DNA of 64,000 nt from Alphaproteobacteria bacterium. Its GTDB lineage: Bacteria > Pseudomonadota > Alphaproteobacteria > Micropepsales > Micropepsaceae. Below, one piece after another: positions 23,449 to 31,515 of this stretch. The notes under the pieces were generated by a model. That model saw only the letters and a list, made by a program, of their open reading frames with translations, ran no database searches and was not told the origin of the DNA. Each line of letters starts with the position of its first letter. Position 1 is the stretch's first letter. Location: assembly GCA_024236055.1 (NCBI GenBank), contig JACKLF010000007.1:1-64000 (forward strand). The letters are read 5' to 3'. Position numbers and translations under genes: made by a program.

Positions 23449-25803
23449 ATGCGCTTCTCTTTCCGCCGCAAGCCCGAGCCCCGCTGGATCGACACCCCGG
23501 ATTTCGCCTGGGTGCCGGACGAGCCGTTCGACCTGACGCCCAGCAACGACAGGGCGCCCAGCAACGATTCGGAGCCGCCGTCCCGCAAGCCGGCAGAGGC
23601 GCAAAAGACCGAACCGGCGGCCTCTGAACCGCCCAAGCCAGAAGCGCCCGAGCCCGCTGCATGCAGGCCCACGGCATACGGACCCAATGCTTTCGCACCC
23701 GCCGCGTTCCGGGCACCTTTCGTGGAACGGCGCACACACCAGGCCGATGCGCAGCCCTTCGGCAAACGGCGCGCCACGGACAAGCCCGCCGCCCAGCCCG
23801 ACATGCCCGCGTCAGATATGTCCGTCCCCGACCTGGGCGATCTGAGCGAAGCCGGCCGCCTGGGCGGCTTCGCGCCGGCCGAAGAATCCTTTTCCGCAGA
23901 GCGCGAAACGCCGCCGGCCGAACCCGCCGCCGCGGAGATGCCGCACGCGCCCGCCCCGTCTGCCGAATACGAGGCCGAACAGCCACAAGACACGGACAGC
24001 GAAGAGCCGCGTGACGGCGAAACCGAAGATGAATACGAGCCCGAAGAGCGTTCGCCCCTCATGGCGGCGCTGCATGGCCACAGCCTGCTTCTGGCCCGCC
24101 TGCTGATCGGCCTGGCCCAGGGCTTTGGCCTGTTCGTGCTGATCCGCAGCCGCGATGCCGGGGTGATGCCCGGCGCCGACCCCTACCTGTTCTCGGGGCT
24201 GGCGCTGGCGACGCTGCTGGCGCCGCTGGTGCTGATCGAGGGGCTGGGCGAAATCTCCGCCATCCTGCTGCTGGCCTGGACCGGCGTGGTCGCCGCCGGG
24301 CTGACGGGGCTGGGGCTTTACCATCACTGGCGCATCCAGGGCCACGATCTGGGCCATCCGGGCTTTGCCCTGATCATCCTGTGCGGGCTGATCCTGTTCA
24401 TCGCCCAGGCGATGATGCGGACCTGGCTGAACGAACGCGGCCACAAACGCGCCTATCGCATCGCCTTCGAGGCGGGCTGGACGCTGGCCGCGCGGCTGGC
24501 GGTGTGGATCGCCATCACCGGCACCGCCTGGGCGTTCCTGGGCACCGGCGGCACGCTGATCAACTGGCTGCGGCCGCAGGGCGTCGATATCGGCATCGAC
24601 CCGGCCATCATCACCATGCCGCTGGTGGGGGTGATCAGCGCCTTTGCCCTTCACGTGACCGCGGACCGTTCGATGCTGATGCGCCGCGCGCGCACCCTTC
24701 TCATGTCGCTGGCCACCGTGTCGCTGCCGCTGATGGTGGGCGTGGGCGTGTCGCTGCTGGTGGCCAACTTCACCCGCAGCCCGGTGCCGGCCCCCCTGCT
24801 GATGGCCTGCGCGGTGCTGCTGGTGATTGCGATCAACGCGTCCTATCGCGGCTATGGCGCGCGCAGCCGCTTCCAGCGCTGGCCCGAATTCGCGGCGGCC
24901 TTTGTCATTCTGGCGCTGACGGCGGTGGCTGCGGCGGGCTTGAGCGCGCGCGTCGGCCAGTATGGCTGGACGGCGCTTCGGGTCTATGCCTGCGCCACCG
25001 TCATCGTGCTGACCTGCTATGGCATCCTGTATGGCGGAGCCGCGCTGATCTCGATCGGCGGCGGGCGCTGGATGCAGCGGCTTGAGCCCGCCAATTTCAT
25101 GATGGCCTTTGCCCTGATTGCCGGCTGCATCGCGCTGGCCACGCCCCTGGCCGATCCAGTCCAGATCGCCGCCAATGCCCAGGCCGCGCGGCTGAAGGAT
25201 GGACTTGTGGAACCGGCGGCCTTCGATTTCGGCTGGCTGCGCGGCCAGGGCCTGCGCTTCGGCCATGTCGCGCTGGAGGAAATGACCGGCGGGCCGCTGA
25301 CCGGCTTTTCCCCGGAAGTGGCGCGCGACGCCGCCATCACCCTGTCGACCGCGCCCGACAGCGCCGCCCCCACCCCCACCGAGATCGGGGCCAATATCAC
25401 CGTGCGCACGCCGGGCGCGCGCCTGCCCAATGCGCTGCTGGCCCAGGACTGGACCGCCCAGAAAGACAGCGTGCCGCCCTGCCTGACCGTGGCGGCGCTG
25501 TCCTGCGACGCCTGGTTCATGGACCTGGACGGCGACGGGCGAAACGAGATCCTGCTGGTCTATGGCAATGACGCCCATTGGTGGGCCTCGGTCATGAAAC
25601 CCTTCGGCGATCAGTGGCGGGCCGTCGCCACCCTGACCTCGCCGCCCTGCGGCGGCAGCCTGTCAGCCATGCGCGCCGGCGAAATGGCGCCCACCGATCC
25701 CCTGCCCGGCTGGCGCGACCTGTGGGTTGCAGGCGAAAGGCTGCGGCTGAAGCCGACGGACGGGCCCGGCGCCGACTGTTCCACGCTGGATTTCCGCCAG
25801 TAG
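23449..25803 (+). CDS. DUF4153 family multi-pass membrane protein
   Basis: A 784-residue protein. Residues 1-200 are cytoplasm-like, rich in Pro, Glu and Ala and probably disordered (SEPPSRKPAEAQKTEP and similar). About twelve membrane helices fill residues 210-570, the DUF4153 region. The last 200 residues are soluble and probably extracytoplasmic; they include WFMDLDGDGRNEILLVYG, which has the calcium-loop spacing of FG-GAP repeats. Function of DUF4153 is unknown. The gene lies alone between lepA and hisH. No signal peptide; topology is predicted by eye only. Confidence 0.7.
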   Translation: MRFSFRRKPEPRWIDTPDFAWVPDEPFDLTPSNDRAPSNDSEPPSRKPAEAQKTEPAASEPPKPEAPEPAACRPTAYGPNAFAPAAFRAPFVERRTHQADAQPFGKRRATDKPAAQPDMPASDMSVPDLGDLSEAGRLGGFAPAEESFSAERETPPAEPAAAEMPHAPAPSAEYEAEQPQDTDSEEPRDGETEDEYEPEERSPLMAALHGHSLLLARLLIGLAQGFGLFVLIRSRDAGVMPGADPYLFSGLALATLLAPLVLIEGLGEISAILLLAWTGVVAAGLTGLGLYHHWRIQGHDLGHPGFALIILCGLILFIAQAMMRTWLNERGHKRAYRIAFEAGWTLAARLAVWIAITGTAWAFLGTGGTLINWLRPQGVDIGIDPAIITMPLVGVISAFALHVTADRSMLMRRARTLLMSLATVSLPLMVGVGVSLLVANFTRSPVPAPLLMACAVLLVIAINASYRGYGARSRFQRWPEFAAAFVILALTAVAAAGLSARVGQYGWTALRVYACATVIVLTCYGILYGGAALISIGGGRWMQRLEPANFMMAFALIAGCIALATPLADPVQIAANAQAARLKDGLVEPAAFDFGWLRGQGLRFGHVALEEMTGGPLTGFSPEVARDAAITLSTAPDSAAPTPTEIGANITVRTPGARLPNALLAQDWTAQKDSVPPCLTVAALSCDAWFMDLDGDGRNEILLVYGNDAHWWASVMKPFGDQWRAVATLTSPPCGGSLSAMRAGEMAPTDPLPGWRDLWVAGERLRLKPTDGPGADCSTLDFRQ

Positions 25804-25915
25804 GCGCCTCGGCCTTTTGGGACGGGGCCTGGACAAGCCCCACTTGAGCCGCCCCCACTTGAGCCCCCCCCCTTGAGCCGCTAAGAAGCCCGCGATTTCG
25901 CGAAGGCCGATCCCC
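25804..25915 (+). repeat. three tandem CACTTGAGCC-type units and a C9 tract
   Basis: CCACTTGAGCC occurs at about 25840-25850 and 25856-25865, and a shortened unit CCTTGAGCCG at 25871-25880, with a run of nine C at 25864-25872 between the last two. Short tandem repeats and homopolymers like this slip during replication. They lie directly ahead of hisH, which lacks a normal start codon. Confidence 0.6.
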
Positions 25916-26572
25916 ATTCTCAAACCCGTCACCGCCCTGATCGATTATGGCTCCGGCAACCTGGCCAGCGCCGCCAAGGCGCTTGCGCGCGCCGCCGATG
26001 GCCGGGCGGAGATCGTCACCACCTCCGATCCCGACGTGGTCGCCGATGCCGAGCGCATCGTGCTGCCGGGGGTGGGCGCCTTTGCCGACTGCATGCGGGG
26101 CCTCAAGGCCGTGGACGGCATGGTCGATGTGCTGCGCGAAAAGGTCATCAAGAAGGGCGCGCCCTTCCTGGGCATCTGCGTGGGCATGCAGCTTCTGGCC
26201 ACCGCGGGGCGCGAGTTCGGGCGCACCTCCGGCCTGGGCTGGATCGCCGGCGAGGTGGTGAAGATCGAGCCCAACGCCTTTCCCGCCAACGAGCCGCCGC
26301 TGAAGATTCCGCACATGGGCTGGAACGAGCTGACGGTGGTGCAGTCCCATTCGCTGCTGGCGGACATTCCCGAAAATGCCCATGCCTATTTCGTGCATAG
26401 CTTCGAGCTGAAGCCGGCGCTGCCCGAGGACCTGATCGCCACCACCGATTATGGCGGGCCGCTGACCGCCATGGTGGGCAACGAGAATATCGTGGGCACC
26501 CAGTTCCACCCGGAAAAGAGCCAGGCGGTCGGCCTGACCATCCTGTCCAACTTCCTGAAGTGGCGCCCATGA
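25916..26572 (+). CDS. hisH: imidazole glycerol phosphate synthase glutaminase subunit HisH
   Basis: Glutamine amidotransferase subunit that feeds ammonia to HisF in histidine synthesis. From VTALIDYGSGNLAS onward the sequence is a full-length HisH: the oxyanion strand VLPGVGAFADCM, the nucleophile cysteine in FLGICVGMQLLA (about residue 85), and the His-Glu pair in GTQFHPEKSQAVG. The frame has no ATG, GTG or TTG ahead of the IDYGSGN motif; the first GTG (26036) would remove 37 conserved residues. I place the start at ATT 25916, twelve residues before the motif, as the best guess. The stop overlaps hisA in an ATGA. Confidence 0.85.
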   Translation: MLKPVTALIDYGSGNLASAAKALARAADGRAEIVTTSDPDVVADAERIVLPGVGAFADCMRGLKAVDGMVDVLREKVIKKGAPFLGICVGMQLLATAGREFGRTSGLGWIAGEVVKIEPNAFPANEPPLKIPHMGWNELTVVQSHSLLADIPENAHAYFVHSFELKPALPEDLIATTDYGGPLTAMVGNENIVGTQFHPEKSQAVGLTILSNFLKWRP

Positions 26573-27291
26573 TCCTGTTTCCCGCCATCGACCTGAAGGA
26601 CGGGGTGTGCGTGCGCCTGAAGAAGGGCGTGATGGAAGACGCCACCGTGTTCAACACCGATCCGGGCGCGCAGGCACGGGCTTTCAAAACCCAAGGCTTT
26701 GAATGGCTGCACTGCGTCGACCTGAACGGCGCCTTTGCGGGGCGCAGCGCCAACAGCAATGCGATCAAGTCCATCCGTGCCGCCATCGACCTGCCGATCC
26801 AGTTGGGCGGCGGCATTCGGGACATGGCCGCGGTCGAAGGCTGGCTGGAAGCGGGCATCACCCGGGTGATCCTGGGCACCGCCGCGCTGACCAATCCCGA
26901 TTTCGTAAAATCCGCCGCGCGCGCTTTTCCCGGCCGCATCGTGGTGGGCGCCGACGCCAAGGGCGGCAGGATTGCCACCGAAGGCTGGGCCGAGGTCAGC
27001 GAACTGACCCCGGTGGAGCTGGGCAAGCGCTTCGAGGATGCCGGGGTCGCCGCCATCCTGTTCACCGACATCGATGGCGACGGCCTGCTGAAAGGCGTGA
27101 ACGTCACCGCCACCGCCGCGCTGGCCAGGGCGCTGTCCATTCCGGTGATCGCCTCGGGCGGGGTCGGCTCCATCGCCGACATCGACGCGCTGATGGCAGC
27201 GGGCGAGCCCAACATCGAAGGCGTGGTGGTGGGCCGGGCGCTGTATGACGGAAGGCTGGACCCTGCCGAGGCGCTGGCGCGCCTGCGCTAG
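26569..27291 (+). CDS. hisA: phosphoribosylformimino-5-aminoimidazole carboxamide ribotide isomerase
   Basis: A 240-residue (beta-alpha)8 barrel that opens the ribose of ProFAR to give PRFAR in histidine synthesis. The catalytic general base is Asp8 in FPAIDLKDG; the general acid region is FTDIDGDGLLKG (about 165-176); phosphate-binding glycines are in QLGGGIRD and IASGGVGS. It starts in the stop codon of hisH. hisF, often next, is absent: the following genes converge from the other strand, and the hisA stop overlaps the parB stop. Confidence 0.96.
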   Translation: MILFPAIDLKDGVCVRLKKGVMEDATVFNTDPGAQARAFKTQGFEWLHCVDLNGAFAGRSANSNAIKSIRAAIDLPIQLGGGIRDMAAVEGWLEAGITRVILGTAALTNPDFVKSAARAFPGRIVVGADAKGGRIATEGWAEVSELTPVELGKRFEDAGVAAILFTDIDGDGLLKGVNVTATAALARALSIPVIASGGVGSIADIDALMAAGEPNIEGVVVGRALYDGRLDPAEALARLR

Positions 27292-28154
27292 CGGTTCAGG
27301 CGCCGCACAAGGTCGTCCAGCTGCTCCAGCGTCTTGTAGCGGATGCGGATATCCCCACCCTTATCCCCTTTGTGGGTAATTTCGACCTTCAGCCCCAAGC
27401 GGTTGGAAATGCTGGATTCCAGGTCGACGATATTGGGGTCGCGCACAGCTTTTCCACCGGGCTTGGCCTTCTTGGGTGAACGCTGTTCGGCTTCGCGCAC
27501 GGTCAGCGCGCCCTTGATCAGCGCCATCGCCTTTTCATAGGGGTCGGCCTCGCCGATCAGGGTGCGGGCATGGCCGGCGGTCAGCTTGCCCTCGCGCAGC
27601 AGCGCATGGACGGAGTCGGGCAGGCTCAGCAGCCGGATGGTGTTGGCGACATGGCTGCGGCTCTTGCCGACCTGCTGGGCGACCTGTTCCTGGGTGCGGT
27701 TGAACGGCTCTTCGGTCAGCTGCTTGTAGGCGGCGGCTTCCTCGATCGGGCTGAGGTCGGCGCGCTGCACATTCTCGATGATTGCGATTTCCAGCGCCTG
27801 GTCGTCGGGCAGTTCGCGCACCACCACCGGCACGTCGTGCAGCTTGGCCATCTGGGCGGCGCGCCAGCGCCGCTCGCCCGCCACGATCTCATAGCGGTCA
27901 CCTCCGATGGGCCGCACCAGGATGGGCGACAGCACGCCCTTCTCCTTGATCGAGGCGGCCAGGTCGGCCAGCGGCTGTTCGTCGAAGCTCTTGCGCGGCT
28001 GGAATTTGCCCGGCTTGAGAAACGCCACCGGCAGGGTGCGCACATCCTTGGGCCGTGCCGCCGCTTCGCCCTTCACCGCGGCGACTTCATCGCCGATCAG
28101 CGCGGAGAGCCCGCGGCCAAGACCGCGCGGCCGTTCATTGGGGGGAGGGTTCAT
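27288..28154 (-). CDS. parB: chromosome partitioning protein ParB
   Basis: A 288-residue CTP-dependent DNA clamp that loads at parS and spreads. The N-terminal arginine-patch box reads ERRWRAAQ after VRPIGGDRYEIVAG (about 85-105); the central helix-turn-helix is near EQVAQQVGKSRSHVANTIRLLSL (about 155-178); the last 50 residues form the dimerisation domain. Starts inside the parA stop (ATGA). Two parS sites lie 1.4 and 1.9 kb upstream in rsmG and mnmG. Confidence 0.96.
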   Translation of the reverse strand: MNPPPNERPRGLGRGLSALIGDEVAAVKGEAAARPKDVRTLPVAFLKPGKFQPRKSFDEQPLADLAASIKEKGVLSPILVRPIGGDRYEIVAGERRWRAAQMAKLHDVPVVVRELPDDQALEIAIIENVQRADLSPIEEAAAYKQLTEEPFNRTQEQVAQQVGKSRSHVANTIRLLSLPDSVHALLREGKLTAGHARTLIGEADPYEKAMALIKGALTVREAEQRSPKKAKPGGKAVRDPNIVDLESSISNRLGLKVEITHKGDKGGDIRIRYKTLEQLDDLVRRLNR

Positions 28155-28960
28155 GCTGCCGTCCGTAACCGTTCGCGCTGGATCAGTTCGCCCGCCAGCT
28201 TGATATAGGCCTGGCTGCCCGGACAGCGCAGGTCATAGACCAGCGCGGGCACGCCATGGCTGGGCGCTTCGGAAATGCGCACATTGCGCGGAATGACGGT
28301 GGCATAGACTTTTTCGCCCAGCGTCTCGCGCACATCCGCCGCCACCTGGTCCGACAGCTTGTTGCGGCGGTCGAACATGGTCAGCACGATGCCCTGCATT
28401 TCCAGATCGGGGTTCAGCTTGTCCTTCACCAGGTCGATGGTCTTCATCAATTGCGAAAGACCTTCCAGCGCGAAGAACTCGCATTGCAGCGGCACCAGCA
28501 CCGCATCGGCCGCCGCCATCGCATTCAGCGTCAGCAGGGTAAGGGACGGCGGACAGTCGATCAGCACATAGGAAAACGCATTTGATCCGTGTGCGGAGTA
28601 TTCCTCCAGCGCGTCCTTCAGGATGAAGTTGCGGCGGGGCATGTCGGCCAGCTCCAGCTCGGCGCCCGACAGGTCCACCGTCGCCGGCACGATCGACAGA
28701 CCCGGAATACGCGTGGGCACGATGGCGTCGGCCAGCCTGGACTCGCCGGTCAGCACCTCGTAGGTGGTCACGCCGCGGTCCTGGCGATGGATGCCCAACC
28801 CGGTGGAGGCATTGCCCTGCGGGTCGATGTCGATCACCAGCGTCGGCTCGCCGATGGCGGCCAGGGCGGTGCCCAGATTGATCGCGGTGGTGGTCTTACC
28901 CACGCCGCCTTTTTGGTTGGCGACGACCAGGACGCGGGGCTTTTTGGGGGGCAGGTTCAT
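28151..28960 (-). CDS. parA: chromosome partitioning ATPase ParA
   Basis: A 269-residue deviant Walker-type ATPase that drives origin segregation with ParB. The Walker A motif NQKGGVGKTTTAINLG is at about residues 16-31, Walker A' (DIDPQGNASTGLG) follows, and the B motif is IDCPPSLTLLTLNA. The start is taken as ATG 28960, giving the short basic leader MNLPPKKPRVLVV; an in-frame start eleven codons earlier is less likely. Its 5' end overlaps the 3' end of rsmG by 65 bases. Confidence 0.95.
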   Translation of the reverse strand: MNLPPKKPRVLVVANQKGGVGKTTTAINLGTALAAIGEPTLVIDIDPQGNASTGLGIHRQDRGVTTYEVLTGESRLADAIVPTRIPGLSIVPATVDLSGAELELADMPRRNFILKDALEEYSAHGSNAFSYVLIDCPPSLTLLTLNAMAAADAVLVPLQCEFFALEGLSQLMKTIDLVKDKLNPDLEMQGIVLTMFDRRNKLSDQVAADVRETLGEKVYATVIPRNVRISEAPSHGVPALVYDLRCPGSQAYIKLAGELIQRERLRTAA

Positions 28961-29573
28961 GGGATTCCAGCTCTCTGACGTCCAGTATAGCACCCGAGGG
29001 ATCGGAAAGACTGGGCCGTTGAGAGGCTTTCATGCTCCAACATTTATGGGCTTCGGTCAATTCTTCCCCCAGATTTTGACCCTTCAGGAACAGGCAAAGG
29101 GTGCTCGGACCTGTGAATCGATGGGCATAGCCCAACAGGCGGGGCAGGGGGGCGCAGGCCCGGCTGGTGACGACGTCAAAGGCCTGGGCCGGGGCGTCCT
29201 CCATCCGGGCGTTGACCACCGCCACGTCCAGCCCCATGGCCGCCGCCGCTTCCCGCAGGAAGGCGCATTTCTTGGCCGTGGCCTCGAACAGGCTGACCTG
29301 CATGTCCGGCCGCATCGCCGCCAGCACCAGGCCGGGGAAGCCCGCCCCGGAGCCCAGGTCGGCCAGCGTTTTGGCGCTTTCGGGGATCAGGGGGGCAAGC
29401 TGGGCGCTGTCCCACATATGCCGCTGCCAAAGATGCTCCAGACTGCCACGGGAAACGAGGTTGTGGCGGCTGTTCCAGTCGGTCAGCAGGTCCGCATAGG
29501 CCGTCAGCCGGGTCATTGTTTCACGTGAAACACCCGAAAGTTCCGCGAATTGGTCCGGGCCGAAGTCAGGCAC
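28896..29573 (-). CDS. rsmG: 16S rRNA (guanine527-N7)-methyltransferase
   Basis: A 225-residue SAM methyltransferase (GidB) that makes m7G527 in 16S rRNA; loss gives low-level streptomycin resistance. The binding loop LADLGSGAGFPGLVLA, the WQRHMWDSAQL segment, VVTSRACAPL and the closing GAILDVREL are present. A basic tail of about 20 residues after that is longer than usual and is what overlaps parA. Its start overlaps the mnmG end by eight bases. A perfect parS site covers codons 15-19. Confidence 0.95.
   Translation of the reverse strand: MPDFGPDQFAELSGVSRETMTRLTAYADLLTDWNSRHNLVSRGSLEHLWQRHMWDSAQLAPLIPESAKTLADLGSGAGFPGLVLAAMRPDMQVSLFEATAKKCAFLREAAAAMGLDVAVVNARMEDAPAQAFDVVTSRACAPLPRLLGYAHRFTGPSTLCLFLKGQNLGEELTEAHKCWSMKASQRPSLSDPSGAILDVRELESHEPAPQKAPRPGRRQPKRRRG
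29517..29532. promoter_or_regulatory. parS site 1
   Basis: TGTTTCACGTGAAACA, an exact match to the 16-bp parS palindrome bound by ParB, located in the coding region of rsmG. Confidence 0.95.
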
Positions 29574-31470
29574 GGCGTTTTTCAGCTTTCTTCTCGTTCT
29601 TCTGGCCCTTCACATGGGCCAGAACCAGCGTCAGGGCGGCGGGCGTCACCCCCTCGATGCGGGCGGCCTGGCCCAGGGTCGCCGGGCGGATGCGCTCCAG
29701 CTTCTGGCGCACCTCGTTCGACAGACCGGCCACCGCGCCGTAATCCAGCCCGGCGGGCAGGGCGCGGGCCTCATCCCGGCGGAAGGCCAGGATGTCGGCG
29801 TCCTGCCGGTCCAGATACCCGGCATACTGGGCGTCGATTTCCAGCTGTTCCACCGTATCGGTGGCAAACCCGGCCAGTTCCGGCCAGATCCGGGCCAAAG
29901 TGGGGAAATCCGTCAGGCCCAGCAGCTGCGAAGCTGTCCGGCGGACCCCGTCCTGGCGCACGGCGATGCCGTGGCGGGCCGCCTCATTGGGGGTCAGGGA
30001 CAGGCGGGCCATTGTTTCACGTGAAACAGAAAGCCGCTCCAGCTTGTTTCCATAAGCGGCGGCCCGTTCGGGGCCAACGATCCCGCCCTGATGGCCGATG
30101 TCCGTCAGGCGCTGGTCGGCATTGTCTGCCCGAAGCGTCAGGCGGTATTCGGCCCGGCTGGTGAACATGCGATAGGGCTCGCTGACCCCCCGGGTGACCA
30201 AATCGTCGATCATCACCCCGATATAGGCCTGCGGCCGCTCCAGAATGACGGGCGCGGACCCGCCGGCAGCGCGGGCGGCATTCCAGCCCGCCATCAGCCC
30301 CTGGGCGGCGGCTTCCTCATAGCCGGTGGTGCCGTTGATCTGCCCGGCCAGGTAAAGCCCCGGCACGCGCTTGACCTCCAGCGCCGGGCTCAGCTCGCGC
30401 GGGTCGACATAATCATATTCGATGGCATAGCCGGGGCGGCGCACCACCACCTTTTCCAGCCCCGGAATGGTCGCCAGCAGGGCATGCTGAACGTCCTCGG
30501 GCAGGGAGGTGGAAATCCCGTTCGGATAGATGGTGCTGTCGCTAAGTCCTTCTGGCTCAAGGAAAATCTGGTGCGAGTCGCGTCCGGCGAAGCGGCTGAC
30601 CTTGTCCTCGATCGAGGGGCAATAGCGCGGGCCGGTGGATTCGATCTGGCCGCTATACATGGGCGCGCGGTGCAGGTTGGCGCGGATGATGTCGTGCGTG
30701 CGTGCCGTGGTGCGGGTGATGCCGCACTGGATCTGGGGCGTGGTGATGGCGCGCGTCAGGAAAGAGAAAGGCTCTGGCGGATCGTCCCCCGGCTGCATCT
30801 CCAGCGCCGCCCAGTCGATGCTGCGTCCATCGAGACGGGGCGGGGTGCCGGTCTTCAGCCGCCCCATCGAAAGACCCAGGCCATACAGCGTGCGCGACAG
30901 GCCGATGGACGGCGGCTCCGTCCCTTCGGTGACCTTCATCCTGCCAGCGGCGATCTTCGTTTCGCCGATATGGATCAGGCCGTTCAGAAAGGTGCCGGTG
31001 GTCAGCACCACCTTGGCGGCGGTGATTTCAGTTCCGTCGCTTAGGCGAACACCCGTAACGGTATTCGTTCGCGCTTCGCGCGAACCCTTTAAAATCAGGT
31101 CTTCGGCCGCCGCGGCGCGAATGGTGAGGTTGTCGATCTGTTGCAGCATTTGCTGCATCGCCTGGCGATAGAGCGCGCGATCGGCCTGTGCGCGGGGCCC
31201 ACGTACAGCCGGTCCCTTGCGCCGGTTGAGCAGGCGAAACTGAATGCCCGCGGCATCGGCCACGCGGCCCATCAGCCCATCCAGCGCATCGATCTCGCGC
31301 ACCAGATGACCCTTGCCGACGCCGCCGATTGCCGGATTGCACGACATCTCTCCCAGCGTGTCGAAGCGATAGGTCAGCAGAAGCGTTTTCGCGCCAAAGC
31401 GCGCGGATGCCGCCGCCGCCTCGCAGCCGGCATGGCCGCCGCCAATCACAATGACATCGAATGCCGTCAT
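29566..31470 (-). CDS. mnmG: tRNA uridine-5-carboxymethylaminomethyl modification enzyme MnmG
   Basis: A 634-residue FAD enzyme (GidA) that, with MnmE, builds the cmnm5 group on U34 of certain tRNAs. The FAD-binding start is VIVIGGGHAGCEAAAASAR; the family signatures SCNPAIGGVGKGHLVREIDALDG and QINGTTGYEEAAAQG are intact, and the C-terminal helical domain that contacts tRNA is complete. ATG 31470 gives the usual start; an in-frame start 12 codons earlier is less likely. A second parS site lies within codons 482-486. Forms a cluster with mnmE, its partner. Confidence 0.97.
   Translation of the reverse strand: MTAFDVIVIGGGHAGCEAAAASARFGAKTLLLTYRFDTLGEMSCNPAIGGVGKGHLVREIDALDGLMGRVADAAGIQFRLLNRRKGPAVRGPRAQADRALYRQAMQQMLQQIDNLTIRAAAAEDLILKGSREARTNTVTGVRLSDGTEITAAKVVLTTGTFLNGLIHIGETKIAAGRMKVTEGTEPPSIGLSRTLYGLGLSMGRLKTGTPPRLDGRSIDWAALEMQPGDDPPEPFSFLTRAITTPQIQCGITRTTARTHDIIRANLHRAPMYSGQIESTGPRYCPSIEDKVSRFAGRDSHQIFLEPEGLSDSTIYPNGISTSLPEDVQHALLATIPGLEKVVVRRPGYAIEYDYVDPRELSPALEVKRVPGLYLAGQINGTTGYEEAAAQGLMAGWNAARAAGGSAPVILERPQAYIGVMIDDLVTRGVSEPYRMFTSRAEYRLTLRADNADQRLTDIGHQGGIVGPERAAAYGNKLERLSVSRETMARLSLTPNEAARHGIAVRQDGVRRTASQLLGLTDFPTLARIWPELAGFATDTVEQLEIDAQYAGYLDRQDADILAFRRDEARALPAGLDYGAVAGLSNEVRQKLERIRPATLGQAARIEGVTPAALTLVLAHVKGQKNEKKAEKRRA
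30013..30028. promoter_or_regulatory. parS site 2
   Basis: A second perfect TGTTTCACGTGAAACA, 496 bases from the first, inside mnmG. It encodes the same VSRETM peptide as site 1. Confidence 0.95.
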
Positions 31471-31515
31471 GGCCGGGCTATTACGCGCGTGCGGTCTTAT
31501 CCACAAGCCGCATCG

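Noticed and set aside
23812..25578. 588-codon minus-strand frame
   Set aside because: Antisense of the DUF4153 membrane protein; no domain.
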